From Mycobacterium gordonae (GTDB taxonomy: Bacteria > Actinomycetota > Actinomycetes > Mycobacteriales > Mycobacteriaceae), in NCBI RefSeq assembly GCF_017086405.1, contig NZ_CP070973.1, forward strand, positions 248,001-312,000: a stretch of 64,000 bases of DNA. The letters run 5' to 3'. The position numbers and the translations under genes were made by a program. Below, piece by piece: positions 48,443 through 57,504 of this stretch (position 1 is its first letter; the number at the start of each line of letters is the position of its first letter). The notes under the pieces were generated by a model. The model saw only the letters and a list, made by a program, of their open reading frames with translations, was not told where the DNA came from and did no database searches.

Positions 48443-49792
48443 ATGAACAAAGACGACCTGATCCTGATCAGCGTTGATGACCACATCGCCGAACCGGCCG
48501 ACATGTTCGACGCGCACGTCCCGGCCAGGTACAAGCACCGCGCACCCAGGGTGGTGATCGAACCCGACGGTGTCCAGCAGTGGTACTACGGCGACATCCG
48601 CGGCCGGAACATGGGTCTGAATGCCGTGGCGGGCAAACCGCGCGAAATGTACAACGTCGATGCCTCCCGCTACGACGAGATGCGTCCGGGCTGCTTTAAC
48701 GTCGACGAGCGGGTGCGTGACATGAACGCCGGGGGGCAGCTGGCCGGCCTGAACTTCCCGAACTTCACCGGGTTCTCCGGCCAGGTGCTCAACCAGGGCC
48801 CCGACCGCGACGTCAACCTGGTAATGATCAAGGCCTACAACGACTGGCACGTCGACGAGTGGTGTGCCGCCTATCCGGGCCGGTTCATCCCGTGCGGCAT
48901 CCTCCCGCTCTACGACGTCGGCGAAGCGGCCAAAGAAGTCAAACGCCTGGCGGACAAGGGTTGTCACGCGGTGACCTTCTCGGAGAATCCAGAAGCGTTG
49001 CAGATGCCGAGCATTCACACCAAGTACTGGTACCCGCTGTTCGAAGCCGCGTGCGAGAACAGGACCGTCCTGTGCACCCACGTCGGCTCCGCGTCCCGTT
49101 CGCCCATGGTGTCCATGGACGCGCCGGCCAGCGTGATGATGACCGCCTCGTCGATGATGAGCATGTTCACCTTCACCGAACTCATCTGGGCGCAGTTCTG
49201 GGCCGACTTCCCGCAGTTGAAGTTCTCGCTCACCGAAGGCGACATCGGCTGGATGCCGTACTTCCTGTGGCGTGCCGAGCATGTCTACCAACGGCATTCG
49301 GGCTGGACGCTGGCGACGTTCCCGCCGGGCTACGCCGGGCCGGTCGATGTGTTCCAGCGGCACTTCTACACCTGTTTCATCAGCGACAAGGTCGGCGTGC
49401 GTAACATGGACTGGTTCAACGAGGACATGGTGTGCTGGGAGTCGGACTTCCCGCATTCGGACAGCAACTGGCCGTTCGCACCGGAGGACGTCATCGAGAC
49501 GATGGGCCACCTCGACGACGCGGTCATCGACAAGATCACCCACGAAAATGCCATGGCCGCCTACTCATTCGATCCGTTCCGGTACATCCCGAAAGAACAC
49601 GCCCGTGCCGGATACCTCCGTGGCCAAGCCGTTGACGTCGACGTCGTGACACACGTCGGGCATCAGGCCAGCCAGCGTGACCGCGACGCGTGGACCCGGA
49701 TGACGACCTTCGCCCTGCAAGCCCAGGGCGCGACACCGGTGACCGTGGAAGCGTCCGGCATCGCCGGGCGAGCCACCACGCTGGGCAACTGA
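48443..49792 (+). CDS. Amidohydrolase-2 family metal-dependent hydrolase
   Basis: 449 residues from ATG 48443, with GGGGAG upstream. The N-terminal LISVDDHIAEPADMFDAHVP has the DxH-type metal motif (Asp, His). Further metal and catalytic residues are in TVLCTHVGSASRSP (His) and CWESDFPHSDSNWPF (Asp). This is the ACMSD-like family (decarboxylases and hydrolases of aromatic or ring-opened acids). It is the first gene of a six-gene plus-strand operon with very short gaps that ends with a PadR regulator. Confidence 0.9.
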   Translation: MNKDDLILISVDDHIAEPADMFDAHVPARYKHRAPRVVIEPDGVQQWYYGDIRGRNMGLNAVAGKPREMYNVDASRYDEMRPGCFNVDERVRDMNAGGQLAGLNFPNFTGFSGQVLNQGPDRDVNLVMIKAYNDWHVDEWCAAYPGRFIPCGILPLYDVGEAAKEVKRLADKGCHAVTFSENPEALQMPSIHTKYWYPLFEAACENRTVLCTHVGSASRSPMVSMDAPASVMMTASSMMSMFTFTELIWAQFWADFPQLKFSLTEGDIGWMPYFLWRAEHVYQRHSGWTLATFPPGYAGPVDVFQRHFYTCFISDKVGVRNMDWFNEDMVCWESDFPHSDSNWPFAPEDVIETMGHLDDAVIDKITHENAMAAYSFDPFRYIPKEHARAGYLRGQAVDVDVVTHVGHQASQRDRDAWTRMTTFALQAQGATPVTVEASGIAGRATTLGN

Positions 49793-49794
49793 AC

Positions 49795-52098
49795 GTGGCA
49801 CACCAACCACCCTTCGCCGGGTGGCGCGTGCTGGAATTGTCCAACGGAATCGCCGCTGCCTACGCGGGGAAGATGTTCGCCGACGCCGGTGCCGACGTCG
49901 TGAAGGTCGAGTCGAGCCAGGGTGATTCACTGCGGTCATGGTCGGCCGGCGGCGGGCCACCGGGCGCGCTGTTCGGTTACCTGGCCGCCGGAAAGAAATC
50001 GGTGACAGACGACAACCTGGCCGCGTTGTTGGCCGGGGCCGACGTCGTACTCACCGACCTGACCGACGAATGGACGCTGAACGAACTTGCGGCTCAGAAA
50101 CATCCGTCGACGGTGCTCGTTGCCGTCACGCCGTTCGGCACCACCGGACCCTATGTCGACGATCAAGTGCTGGCCAACGAGTTCATCCTGCAGGCGCTGT
50201 CCGGGTCGATCGCCAGCCGCGGCTGGCCGGGAGACGAACCCGTGCAGGCCGGCGGGCGGCTCGGCGAGTGGCTGGCCGGCACCTTCGCGGCAGCGGTCGC
50301 CGCGGCCACCACGCGCCACGCCGCACGCACCGGACATGGTGAGATCATCGACGCCTCGACCTACGAGGCGATGGCCATCGCGATGGGCGGGCTGCCCGCC
50401 ATGTCGGCCAGCGTGATGGGCCCGGACTCCCAGATGAATTCCCGCAGTTTAGAACTCCCGTCGATTGTGCCCACCGCCGACGGCATGGTCGGTTTCTGCA
50501 CCATCACCGCACAACAGTTCCAGGATTTCCTGGTGCTCATCGAGCGCGCCGATCTGCTGGACGACGCCGAGCTGGCATCCATCGAGGGGCGCATCGCGCG
50601 TCGCGACGAGTTCCTGCGGATGGTCACCCGGTGGACCGAAAATCGCACCACCCAAGAGATCGTCGACCTTGCCGTGGCATTTCGCATTCCGGTGGCACCG
50701 ATCGGGACGCCCGCCACGCTCCCGACGGTCGATCACTTCGTGCAGCGGGGTGTATTCGTCGAATCCGACTCCGGCGTGCTGCAACCGCGAGTGCCCTACC
50801 GCGGCTCAGCCATCACCACCATGCCCCCGAGGCGACCTCCGGAACTCGGCGAGCACAGCGGCAGCATCGACTGGCCGCCCCGTCCGGAAGGCACCGACCG
50901 GGCCGATCCGGAGGCACTTCCGTTGTCCGACATCCGAGTTGCCGACTTCACGGCTTTCTGGGCCGGACCATTCGCCACCCAGTTTCTCGGCGCGCTCGGC
51001 GCCGACGTCGTCAAGGTGGAGGGCGTGCGGCGGCCCGACGGCATGCGGTTCTCAGCCGGCCGGCCACCGACCTGGGACCAGTGGTGGGAATGGGGCCCGG
51101 TCTTCCTGTGCAGCAACAACAACAAACGCGGCATCAGCATCGAACTCGGAACCGACGCCGGGCGTGCGGCGGCGTTGAAGCTCATCGCCGCAAGCGATCT
51201 CGTCATCGAGAACTTCTCGCCGCGGGTGATGGAGAACTTCGACCTGCAATGGGATGCCGTGAGCGCCGCGAACCCACACGCTGTCATGGTGCGGATGCCG
51301 GCGTTCGGGCTGGACGGTCCGTGGCGCGACCGGGTGGGCTTCGCGCAGACCATGGAGCAGGCGACGGGCATGGCATGGATCACCGGCCACGCCGAGGGTC
51401 CGCCGGTGATCCCGCGCGGTGTGTGCGACCCGATCGCGGGTCTACACGCCGCCTTCGCCGCCGTGGCGGCATTGGTGGTCCGCGACCGCGACGATGTCGG
51501 TGTGCACGTCGAATCCACGATGGTGGAGGCGGCATTGAATGTGGCCGCCGAAATGCTGGTCGAATACTCGCGCAACGGAATCGAACTGCGCCGTCAGGGA
51601 AATCGCGGCCCTGGCGCCAGCCCGCAGGGTGTGTACCGCTGCCTGGGCGACGACGAGTGGGTGGCCGTTGCTGCGATGGACGACGCCGCCCGCGCGGCAC
51701 TGGCCAGGCTCGTCGAGCACCCCGAGCGGTGCTCGAACGACATCGACAAACTGATCAGCGGCTGGGCCGCGGGCCGCACGGTGCCGGACGCGGTACGCGA
51801 ACTGCGATCGGCCGGGGTGGCGGCCGCCCCCGTGAGAGCACCGGCCGGCCTGCTCACCGATCCGCACCTGCTTGCCCGTGGCTTCTGGGAACGCGTCGAC
51901 CATCCGGTTGCGGGCTCGTTCCTGTGCACGGGCATGCCGTTCACCTTTTCCGGCCGGCCGCGGCGCTGGATTCGCCGGGGCGCCCCGCTGTATGGCGAGC
52001 ACACCCGCGACGTGCTGACCGAATTAGGTTACGGCCGTGCTGATCTCGCCGAGCTGGCCGCGTTGAAGATCACCGCGGCACGGCCGGCGGGCTTGTGA
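49795..52098 (+). CDS. CaiB/BaiF CoA-transferase, two fused domains
   Basis: 767 residues from GTG 49795, two bases after the amidohydrolase stop. Each half is a class III CoA-transferase. The first (about 1-370) has WRVLELSNGIAAAYAGKMFA and DAGADVVKVESSQGD. The second (about 390-767) has VADFTAFWAGPFATQFLGAL, GADVVKVEGVRRPDGMR and VIENFSPRVMENFDLQW. CaiB enzymes are normally single-domain interlocked dimers of about 400 residues, so this is a tandem fusion. It moves CoA between acids, probably to activate the compound degraded by this operon. Confidence 0.92.
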   Translation: MAHQPPFAGWRVLELSNGIAAAYAGKMFADAGADVVKVESSQGDSLRSWSAGGGPPGALFGYLAAGKKSVTDDNLAALLAGADVVLTDLTDEWTLNELAAQKHPSTVLVAVTPFGTTGPYVDDQVLANEFILQALSGSIASRGWPGDEPVQAGGRLGEWLAGTFAAAVAAATTRHAARTGHGEIIDASTYEAMAIAMGGLPAMSASVMGPDSQMNSRSLELPSIVPTADGMVGFCTITAQQFQDFLVLIERADLLDDAELASIEGRIARRDEFLRMVTRWTENRTTQEIVDLAVAFRIPVAPIGTPATLPTVDHFVQRGVFVESDSGVLQPRVPYRGSAITTMPPRRPPELGEHSGSIDWPPRPEGTDRADPEALPLSDIRVADFTAFWAGPFATQFLGALGADVVKVEGVRRPDGMRFSAGRPPTWDQWWEWGPVFLCSNNNKRGISIELGTDAGRAAALKLIAASDLVIENFSPRVMENFDLQWDAVSAANPHAVMVRMPAFGLDGPWRDRVGFAQTMEQATGMAWITGHAEGPPVIPRGVCDPIAGLHAAFAAVAALVVRDRDDVGVHVESTMVEAALNVAAEMLVEYSRNGIELRRQGNRGPGASPQGVYRCLGDDEWVAVAAMDDAARAALARLVEHPERCSNDIDKLISGWAAGRTVPDAVRELRSAGVAAAPVRAPAGLLTDPHLLARGFWERVDHPVAGSFLCTGMPFTFSGRPRRWIRRGAPLYGEHTRDVLTELGYGRADLAELAALKITAARPAGL

Positions 52099-52099
52099 C

Positions 52100-52429
52100 A
52101 TGGCAGTGACGCTGTGCGTGCCGCCGCGGCCCGGCGAGTTGTGCCAACCGGTCCGGTTCCTGCTGCGCCAGGATTCGGTGGTCATGGAACTGACGGCGCG
52201 GCACCGCATCACCGGTGTGGAGTGGGACGAGCGCGAACGCGCGGTGGTGCTGGTAGTGGAGATCACCGACCCGCAAACCGCTCGGCCCGTCGATGTGCGA
52301 ATCGACATTGTGCAAGGCCCAGGGGTACCGTCCGACAGCCGTGCCCGGCTGATCGGACGGATCGTGCGCCAGGGGACCGAATGTGACTTGATAGGAACCG
52401 ATCTCGGCGTCGTGGCAGACGAGAACTGA
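52100..52429 (+). CDS. Small protein of unknown function
   Basis: 109 residues, ATG 52100 one base after the CaiB stop. The mostly beta pattern (LCQPVRFLLRQDSVVMELTA, VEWDERERAVVLVVEITDPQ) suggests a compact beta domain. No family is recognised and there are no Cys clusters or membrane helices. Its tight position between the CoA-transferase and the Ltp-like gene suggests an accessory role in the same pathway. Confidence 0.72.
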   Translation: MAVTLCVPPRPGELCQPVRFLLRQDSVVMELTARHRITGVEWDERERAVVLVVEITDPQTARPVDVRIDIVQGPGVPSDSRARLIGRIVRQGTECDLIGTDLGVVADEN

Positions 52430-52442
52430 GGTGGGAGAAGAC

Positions 52443-53600
52443 GTGAGTTCACCCCGCACCGCGGCCATCGTCGGGGTGTACAACACCGTCCAGGGCCGGC
52501 GACTGGACGCCGAAACCTCACGCGGCCTGGCCGTCAAAGCGATCAGGGGCGCACTCGACGACGCCGGTCTACAGCTGGACGACGTGGACGGTATCAGCGC
52601 GGGCCCGCTGTCGACCGCGCTGATCTACGACCTTCGCATCGGGCCGGCCTGGCAGGGAACGGGATTCGGTGTCGGCATGATCACCGAGGCGGCCACCGCG
52701 ATCGAGCACGGCATGGCCGATGTCGTGGTGCTCGTCGCCGCGCAGGCCGGTGAATACCGCGACCACGAGGCCACCGCGCCCTGGACGCGACCGGAGAACG
52801 AGTTCGTCGCGCCCTGGGGCATGTTCACCACCGCAGAATTCGCGCTCATCGCCCGCCGGCACATGCACGTCTACGGCACCACGCGCGAACAACTGTCGAT
52901 GGTCGCGGCGACCATCCGCAACAACGGGTCGAACAACCCGGAAGCCGTTTACTACCAACGTGGTCCGTTCGCACCCGCTGACATCACCGCGTCGCGCCTG
53001 ATCGCCGACCCGTTTCATCTTCTCGATTGCGCCACCACCTCCGAGGGTGGCTGCGCGTTGGTGGTCGCCAATGTCGACGCGGCGGAAACGTCGGGGCAGC
53101 CGATCTACATCCTGGGCAGTGGCGCCGATTTTCACGGCCCGTCCTACCAACACCCCCCCGCGTGGGATCTCGCCGGACGCCGCGGCGATCACGTCAACGG
53201 CGTGGTGGGCCGGCGGGCGGCCGACCGTGCCTTCGCGCACGCCGGAATCCGGCGCGATGACGTCGACGTGCTGGAACTATACGACCCGTTCTCGTTCGAA
53301 ATCATCCGGCAATTGGAAGCATTCCGGTTCTGCGGAGACGGGGAGGGCGGGCCGTTCGTCGCCGACGGTCACATCGCTATCGACGGCAGCCACCCGATCA
53401 CCACCGACGGGGGAACCATGTCGTTCAGTCATGCCGGCGCCAACCCGCAGATGATGCAGCGTGCCGTTCGCGCGGTGCAACAGTTGCGCGGTGACGCCGG
53501 GGCCCTGCAGGTGCCGGACGCACATATCGCCTTTTGCAGCAACGGCGGTGCGGGAGCCCTGTTCACCACGGTGCTGCTGTTGGGAGACGAGCCACGATGA
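52443..53600 (+). CDS. Thiolase-like protein, Ltp type (second copy)
   Basis: 385 residues from GTG 52443 (MSSPRTAAIVGVYNTVQGRR), with GGGAGAA upstream; a GTG at 52431 is the alternative. The thiolase fold lacks the nucleophile Cys (the segment reads WQGTGFGVGMITEAATAIEH). The HDxF motif is replaced by LELYDPFSFEIIRQLE. It is followed, with a 4-bp overlap, by a DUF35 gene with intact zinc ribbon. This matches the Ltp2/ChsH2 arrangement of steroid side-chain aldolases. It is only distantly similar to the Ltp-like protein at 38159. Confidence 0.88.
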   Translation: MSSPRTAAIVGVYNTVQGRRLDAETSRGLAVKAIRGALDDAGLQLDDVDGISAGPLSTALIYDLRIGPAWQGTGFGVGMITEAATAIEHGMADVVVLVAAQAGEYRDHEATAPWTRPENEFVAPWGMFTTAEFALIARRHMHVYGTTREQLSMVAATIRNNGSNNPEAVYYQRGPFAPADITASRLIADPFHLLDCATTSEGGCALVVANVDAAETSGQPIYILGSGADFHGPSYQHPPAWDLAGRRGDHVNGVVGRRAADRAFAHAGIRRDDVDVLELYDPFSFEIIRQLEAFRFCGDGEGGPFVADGHIAIDGSHPITTDGGTMSFSHAGANPQMMQRAVRAVQQLRGDAGALQVPDAHIAFCSNGGAGALFTTVLLLGDEPR

Positions 53601-54013
53601 GCCTGTTGCACCCACAGAATGGCTCCGTACCGCATGCCAGCAGTCCGGTCAGCGTCCCGTTCTGGGAGGGCTGCCGCGCCGAAGAGCTGCGCTACCAGCA
53701 CTGCGGTGATTGCGGCGTCGCCAACTTCCCGCCCACGGAACACTGCCGCTACTGCCTTTCGGGGTCGTTGGCATGGACACGCAGTGGCGGAATGGGCGAA
53801 ATCTACAGCTGGACCGTCGTGCACCGGCCGGTGACCGCCGACTTCCAGCCGCCCTACGCACCGGCGATCGTGACGTTGGATGAGGGTTACCAGATGCTGA
53901 CCAACATCGTCGGGATCGAGACCGAAGCCCTGGCCGTCGGCCTGCGGGTAAGAGTCGCATTCCGCGCCGTGGGAGCGGATCTGACCCTCCCCTACTTCAC
54001 CGGGTCGCCGTGA
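53597..54013 (+). CDS. DUF35 OB-fold protein with zinc ribbon
   Basis: 138 residues; ATG 53597 overlaps the Ltp-like stop (ATGA). The zinc ribbon is complete: Cys 36, Cys 39, Cys 50 and Cys 53 in YQHCGDCGVANFPPTEHCRY and C53. The OB fold follows (MGEIYSWTVVHRPVTADFQP, LTNIVGIETEALAVGLRVRV). It should form a complex with the Ltp-like partner and bind acyl-CoA. Confidence 0.93.
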   Translation: MSLLHPQNGSVPHASSPVSVPFWEGCRAEELRYQHCGDCGVANFPPTEHCRYCLSGSLAWTRSGGMGEIYSWTVVHRPVTADFQPPYAPAIVTLDEGYQMLTNIVGIETEALAVGLRVRVAFRAVGADLTLPYFTGSP

Positions 54014-54705
54014 GCCCGCGGCGTACCACCGACGGTCTGCCGGTGACGGCCTTCCTGGTGCTGGGCGTGCTGGCCGCCACCGACGAACAGCTCACTGCCG
54101 GCGAAATCAAAACGCGCGCTGAACTTTCCGTCGGCCACTTCTACTGGTCGCCCTCGGTCAGCCACGTGCGGCGCGAATTGAACCGACTGCTGGAGCGCGC
54201 ACTGGTCAACGAAATCGGCGCGCAGTCCGGCAAACGGGCCATCATGCTTTACGAGACCACCGACTCTGGCCTGGATGCCTTGCGCCGTTGGGTCCAACAC
54301 CTACCTGGCGAGGACCAGGTCGTCATCAAACACCCCGTGATCCTGCGCACCTGGCTGGCCCGCGGCGAGGACCCCGAGCGCGTCGTGGACAACCTGGAAC
54401 AGCATCTCAAGGCAACGCGGGCGCGGCTGGACGAAGCATTGTGGTCGCAACAACGGTCCAGAGAAGAAGGCATCCTGAATGATCAGGACCAGCGCTACTC
54501 GTTCGCTGTACTCAACTACGCCATCCGCGGTCTGTATGCGGAGATCTCCAATGTCGAGCAGTTGCGCGACGAGATCGCCTGCGGCACCACGCGAGACCCG
54601 GCGCGGCGGGTCCGGCGCCCGAAAGGCCAGATCCGCCGGCGCACCAAGGGGGCCGAGAGTCTTCGCGCGGAGACCGGTCAATCCAGCCGGTGCAGGAATC
54701 CATAA
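54010..54705 (+). CDS. PadR-like transcriptional regulator
   Basis: 231 residues from GTG 54010, overlapping the DUF35 stop (GTGA). The winged helix has PVTAFLVLGVLAATDEQLTA, YWSPSVSHVRRELNRLLERA and MLYETTDSGLDALRRWV. The Vir-type C-terminal helical domain and a basic tail (RVRRPKGQIRRRTKGAESLR) follow. It is the last gene of the operon, so it probably regulates the operon as part of it. The final 28 bp overlap the tail of the convergent TetR gene. Confidence 0.82.
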   Translation: MSPRRTTDGLPVTAFLVLGVLAATDEQLTAGEIKTRAELSVGHFYWSPSVSHVRRELNRLLERALVNEIGAQSGKRAIMLYETTDSGLDALRRWVQHLPGEDQVVIKHPVILRTWLARGEDPERVVDNLEQHLKATRARLDEALWSQQRSREEGILNDQDQRYSFAVLNYAIRGLYAEISNVEQLRDEIACGTTRDPARRVRRPKGQIRRRTKGAESLRAETGQSSRCRNP

Positions 54706-55343
54706 AGAATCGCTTGGACGAGTTCGTCGATGATGGCATTTCGCGACGGGTGCTCGGTGCCGAAATACGTGGAGCGCAATGCGGCCATCCCGGCGACCAT
54801 GGCGACTGTCGAGTATGCGGGCAGGTCAGGCTGATTGGATCGGATGCCGCGTATACGCATGCCCTCCGCGCCGATCCGGCTGAGGACCGTGAGGGCCCTT
54901 CTGATGTCGGCGATGCCGGTATCGGCCTGTTCTTCCTCGCTGAGGGCCTGAGCGGACACCAGCGTCAAGAGCAGGCCCTGGTGATCGACGAAAAGGTCGT
55001 AGAGATGCTCGACAAAGAGCCGAGCAAGCTCGCGTTCGTCGGTCTGGTCAGGAATGACCGATTCCCATGTGCGTCCGAAGCCTTCGACGAATTCGGTGAA
55101 GGGCAAGACGAGGGCCTCCCGGAACAGGCCCGCCTTCGATCCGAAGTTTCGGAACAGCAGATGTTCGGTCACGCCGGCAGATTCGGCGATTTCACGAGTA
55201 GTCGTGCTGCGGTAGTCCTGACGCGCGAACAGATCGCGGGCGGCGGCGAGCAACAGCTTGCGTGGTTCCCCACGCGGGCGGCGCGAACCAGGAGCCCGCG
55301 TCTCGGCGACGACCGACTTCTCAGCGGGAGGTCGCTGGGACAC
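54678..55343 (-). CDS. TetR-family regulator
   Basis: 221 residues from GTG 55343, with AAGGAGCACCT upstream; the ATG at 55397 has no ribosome site. HTH: KLLLAAARDLFARQDYRSTT, TREIAESAGVTEHLLFRNF, GSKAGLFREA. The C terminus ends ILYGFLHRLD. A palindrome at 55386-55401 lies upstream. Across the gap on the other strand is the P450 relic, which it may once have controlled. Confidence 0.9.
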   Translation of the reverse strand: MSQRPPAEKSVVAETRAPGSRRPRGEPRKLLLAAARDLFARQDYRSTTTREIAESAGVTEHLLFRNFGSKAGLFREALVLPFTEFVEGFGRTWESVIPDQTDERELARLFVEHLYDLFVDHQGLLLTLVSAQALSEEEQADTGIADIRRALTVLSRIGAEGMRIRGIRSNQPDLPAYSTVAMVAGMAALRSTYFGTEHPSRNAIIDELVQAILYGFLHRLD

Positions 55344-55385
55344 AGGTGCTCCTTCCTTGACCGCGGTGGTGGTTGACCTAGTGAC

Positions 55386-55401
55386 GATAGTCATCACTAT
55401 C
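55386..55401. promoter_or_regulatory. Palindrome upstream of the TetR gene
   Basis: GATAG-TCATCA-CTATC, 5-bp perfect arms; AGTGA and TCACT half sites overlap it. It is a candidate autoregulatory operator, 42 bp before the GTG start. Confidence 0.45.
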
Positions 55402-55435
55402 TTATTGGTCGTCCGGTATCGGGCGGGATACCGAT

Positions 55436-55935
55436 TTGGGCGCTGTAATCACGCTAGGCAGGCTATTCAGCGGTCTTTCGCTACGACGCGGACACCGCCG
55501 ACGAGACCTACCTCCGGGGGACGTGCCGATGCCGAGGGTCGAGGACGGAACGGTGCGCCGGCTGGAACGCACTGAGGTGTTGGCCTATTCGGCGATGATC
55601 GCCGGTGCGGGCAATGAAACGACCGCTCGGCTGAGCGGCTTCATGGGTCAATTGCTTGGTGCAAGCGCCGATCAGAGAGGGGGACTCGGGGCCGATCGGT
55701 CGCTGATCCCCTCGGCGGCGGAGGAGTGACCGCGTTACGAGCCGACCTCGCCCGGTGCCGAGGGGTCCTACAGGCTGTTGCTCAACGCTTCAGCCAACCG
55801 TGACGAAACGCGATTTGTTGGGCCAGAGCGCTATGACATCCATTGCAAGGCAGCGTATTTGAGCTTCGGGCAGAGATTGCACGTCTGCCTGGGCTCGGCG
55901 CCGGCGCGACTGGAAGCGCGGGTAACATTCCGGTG
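55436..55935 (+). pseudogene. Cytochrome P450 remnant
   Basis: One plus-strand frame holds pieces of the C-terminal half of a P450. The I-helix is AYSAMIAGAGNETTARLSGF, then SADQRGG and LIPSAAEE, followed by TGA (55727-55729) where the ExxR helix should continue. After the stop, RYEPTSPGAEGSYRLLLNAS and ANRDETRFVGPERYDIH follow, with about 20 residues deleted. The haem loop is LSFGQRLHVCLGSAPARLEA, with the Cys ligand still present. The N-terminal half is missing. The pattern resembles CYP125/CYP142-type P450s. It cannot yield an active enzyme. Confidence 0.82.
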
Positions 55936-56002
55936 CCGTCGACCTGCCGCTGACCATCCCCATAAATGTGTTCGCGGCACAAACGATGTGAGCCGGCGTC
56001 CG

Positions 56003-56833
56003 CTAGGCGCGCACCGCGATCGACGACAGCAGATCGACAAGGTGGTCAGGCCGATCCAGCATCGAGAAGGTGCGGGCCCCGTCGATGACCTCCAACCGGG
56101 CGTGGGGAATCGTCGCGGCGAGCCGGCGGCCGTCTTCCAGCTCGAAGAACGCGTCGTCAGCCGACCACGCGATCAGCGTCGGCTTGTCGAATTCCGGCAG
56201 CCGGGCAGCCACGCCGGTAGTGACCTCGGTGCGCAGCGACAGCGAGAATTGGCGCAGATCCTCGGCGATTGCCGCATTCGACAGCGCCGGCCGCACCCAG
56301 ATCTTGGTCAGGGCATCAATGTCGCTGTGCGCCAGGCCTTCGTAGGCGCGCCGGCGTGCGACCGGCGCCCGCATGCCCTGGATGGCGGTGTGGAAGACCT
56401 TCTTCGACTTGGCCGCGAGGATGACCGGCTTGAGGATGGGCGGCGGAAAGTGTTCGAACGCATCGCAACTGGTGAGCACCAGCGCACCGAGTCGCTCCGG
56501 GTGATGCACCGCCACGAGTTGGGTCACCACTCCGCCGGTGTCATTGCCCACCAGCACCACATCCGTGAGATCGAGCGCGGCAAGGAATTCTGCGACGATA
56601 CCGGCGACGCCGGTGATGCTCCGGTCTGCTCGGGGGCGCAGCGGCTCGGGATGGGCGCCGAGCGGCCAGGTAGGGGCGATGCAGCGCAGTCCGCGACCGA
56701 CCAGGCGTTCGCTGACCTGGCGCCACAGTTGGCCGCCCATCAGGTACCCGTGCACGAAGACCACGGGTCGACCGTCGTCAGGTCCGGTTGCTTCGTAATG
56801 GATGGCTCCGGCGCTAATGTCGATCGTCGGCAT
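56003..56833 (-). CDS. Alpha/beta hydrolase with Asp nucleophile
   Basis: 276 residues. It has oxyanion region VVFVHGYLMGGQLWRQ. The nucleophile elbow VVLVGNDTGGVVTQLVAVHH has Asp in place of Ser, as in haloalkane dehalogenases and epoxide hydrolases. The acid residue is in LIAWSADDAFFELEDGRR. At the usual catalytic His the sequence reads VIDGARTFSMLDRPDHL, so no clear His is present. It may act on epoxides or halides, or be a catalytically weak relative. It is divergent from a TetR with a perfect palindrome between them. Confidence 0.87.
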   Translation of the reverse strand: MPTIDISAGAIHYEATGPDDGRPVVFVHGYLMGGQLWRQVSERLVGRGLRCIAPTWPLGAHPEPLRPRADRSITGVAGIVAEFLAALDLTDVVLVGNDTGGVVTQLVAVHHPERLGALVLTSCDAFEHFPPPILKPVILAAKSKKVFHTAIQGMRAPVARRRAYEGLAHSDIDALTKIWVRPALSNAAIAEDLRQFSLSLRTEVTTGVAARLPEFDKPTLIAWSADDAFFELEDGRRLAATIPHARLEVIDGARTFSMLDRPDHLVDLLSSIAVRA

Positions 56834-56862
56834 GAATGGCTCCTACTAGCGAAGGATTTACA

Positions 56863-56877
56863 AACAGGCTGCCTGTT
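56863..56877. promoter_or_regulatory. TetR-type operator between hydrolase and TetR
   Basis: AACAGG-CTG-CCTGTT is perfect, and a further AACAGG half site is at 56889-56894. The 65-bp gap between the divergent starts contains little else. Confidence 0.65.
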
Positions 56878-56898
56878 CGTAAGTTACCAACAGGTTGT

Positions 56899-57504
56899 AT
56901 GGAAAGCAAGAGGCGCACCCAGGAGGAGCGCTCCGCGGCGACCCGCGAGGCGCTGATCTCGGCTGCCCGCAAGTTGTGGGGCCGGCGCGGCTATGCCGAA
57001 GTGGGTACCCCGGAGATCGCCACCGAAGCCGGTGTCACCCGCGGTGCGATGTACCACCAATTCACCGACAAGGCAGCGTTATTCCGCGATGTGGTGGAAG
57101 CGGTCGAGCTGGATGTGATGACCCGGATGGGCACGCTGGTGGCGTCGTCGGGAGCCACCACCCCGGCCGACATGATCCGGGCCGCGGTCGACGCCTGGCT
57201 CGAGGTGTCCGGTGATCCGGAGGTGCGCCAGTTGATCCTGTTGGACGCACCCGCCGTGCTCGGCTGGGCGGCCTTTCGCGACGTCGCCCAGCGCTACAGC
57301 CTGGGCATGACCGAGCAGCTGATCACCGAGGCGATCAAGGCGGGTCAGCTGGCGCGACTGCCGGTGCGCCCGCTGGCCACCGTCCTGATCGGAGCGCTGG
57401 ATGAGGCAGCCATGGCGATCGCGACCGCCGACGACCAGAAGCGGATCCGCAAGGAGGTCCGCCAGGTCCTGCACCGGCTCATCGACGGAATGCTCGAGGG
57501 GTAG
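56899..57504 (+). CDS. TetR-family regulator
   Basis: 201 residues from ATG 56899 (MESKRRTQEERSAATREALI); the frame opens earlier, but only over the operator. HTH: AARKLWGRRGYAEVGTPEIA, TEAGVTRGAMYHQF, TDKAALFRDVVEAV. It probably represses the divergent alpha/beta hydrolase and itself through the palindrome at 56863-56877. Its end overlaps the LysR tail by 26 bp. Confidence 0.92.
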   Translation: MESKRRTQEERSAATREALISAARKLWGRRGYAEVGTPEIATEAGVTRGAMYHQFTDKAALFRDVVEAVELDVMTRMGTLVASSGATTPADMIRAAVDAWLEVSGDPEVRQLILLDAPAVLGWAAFRDVAQRYSLGMTEQLITEAIKAGQLARLPVRPLATVLIGALDEAAMAIATADDQKRIRKEVRQVLHRLIDGMLEG

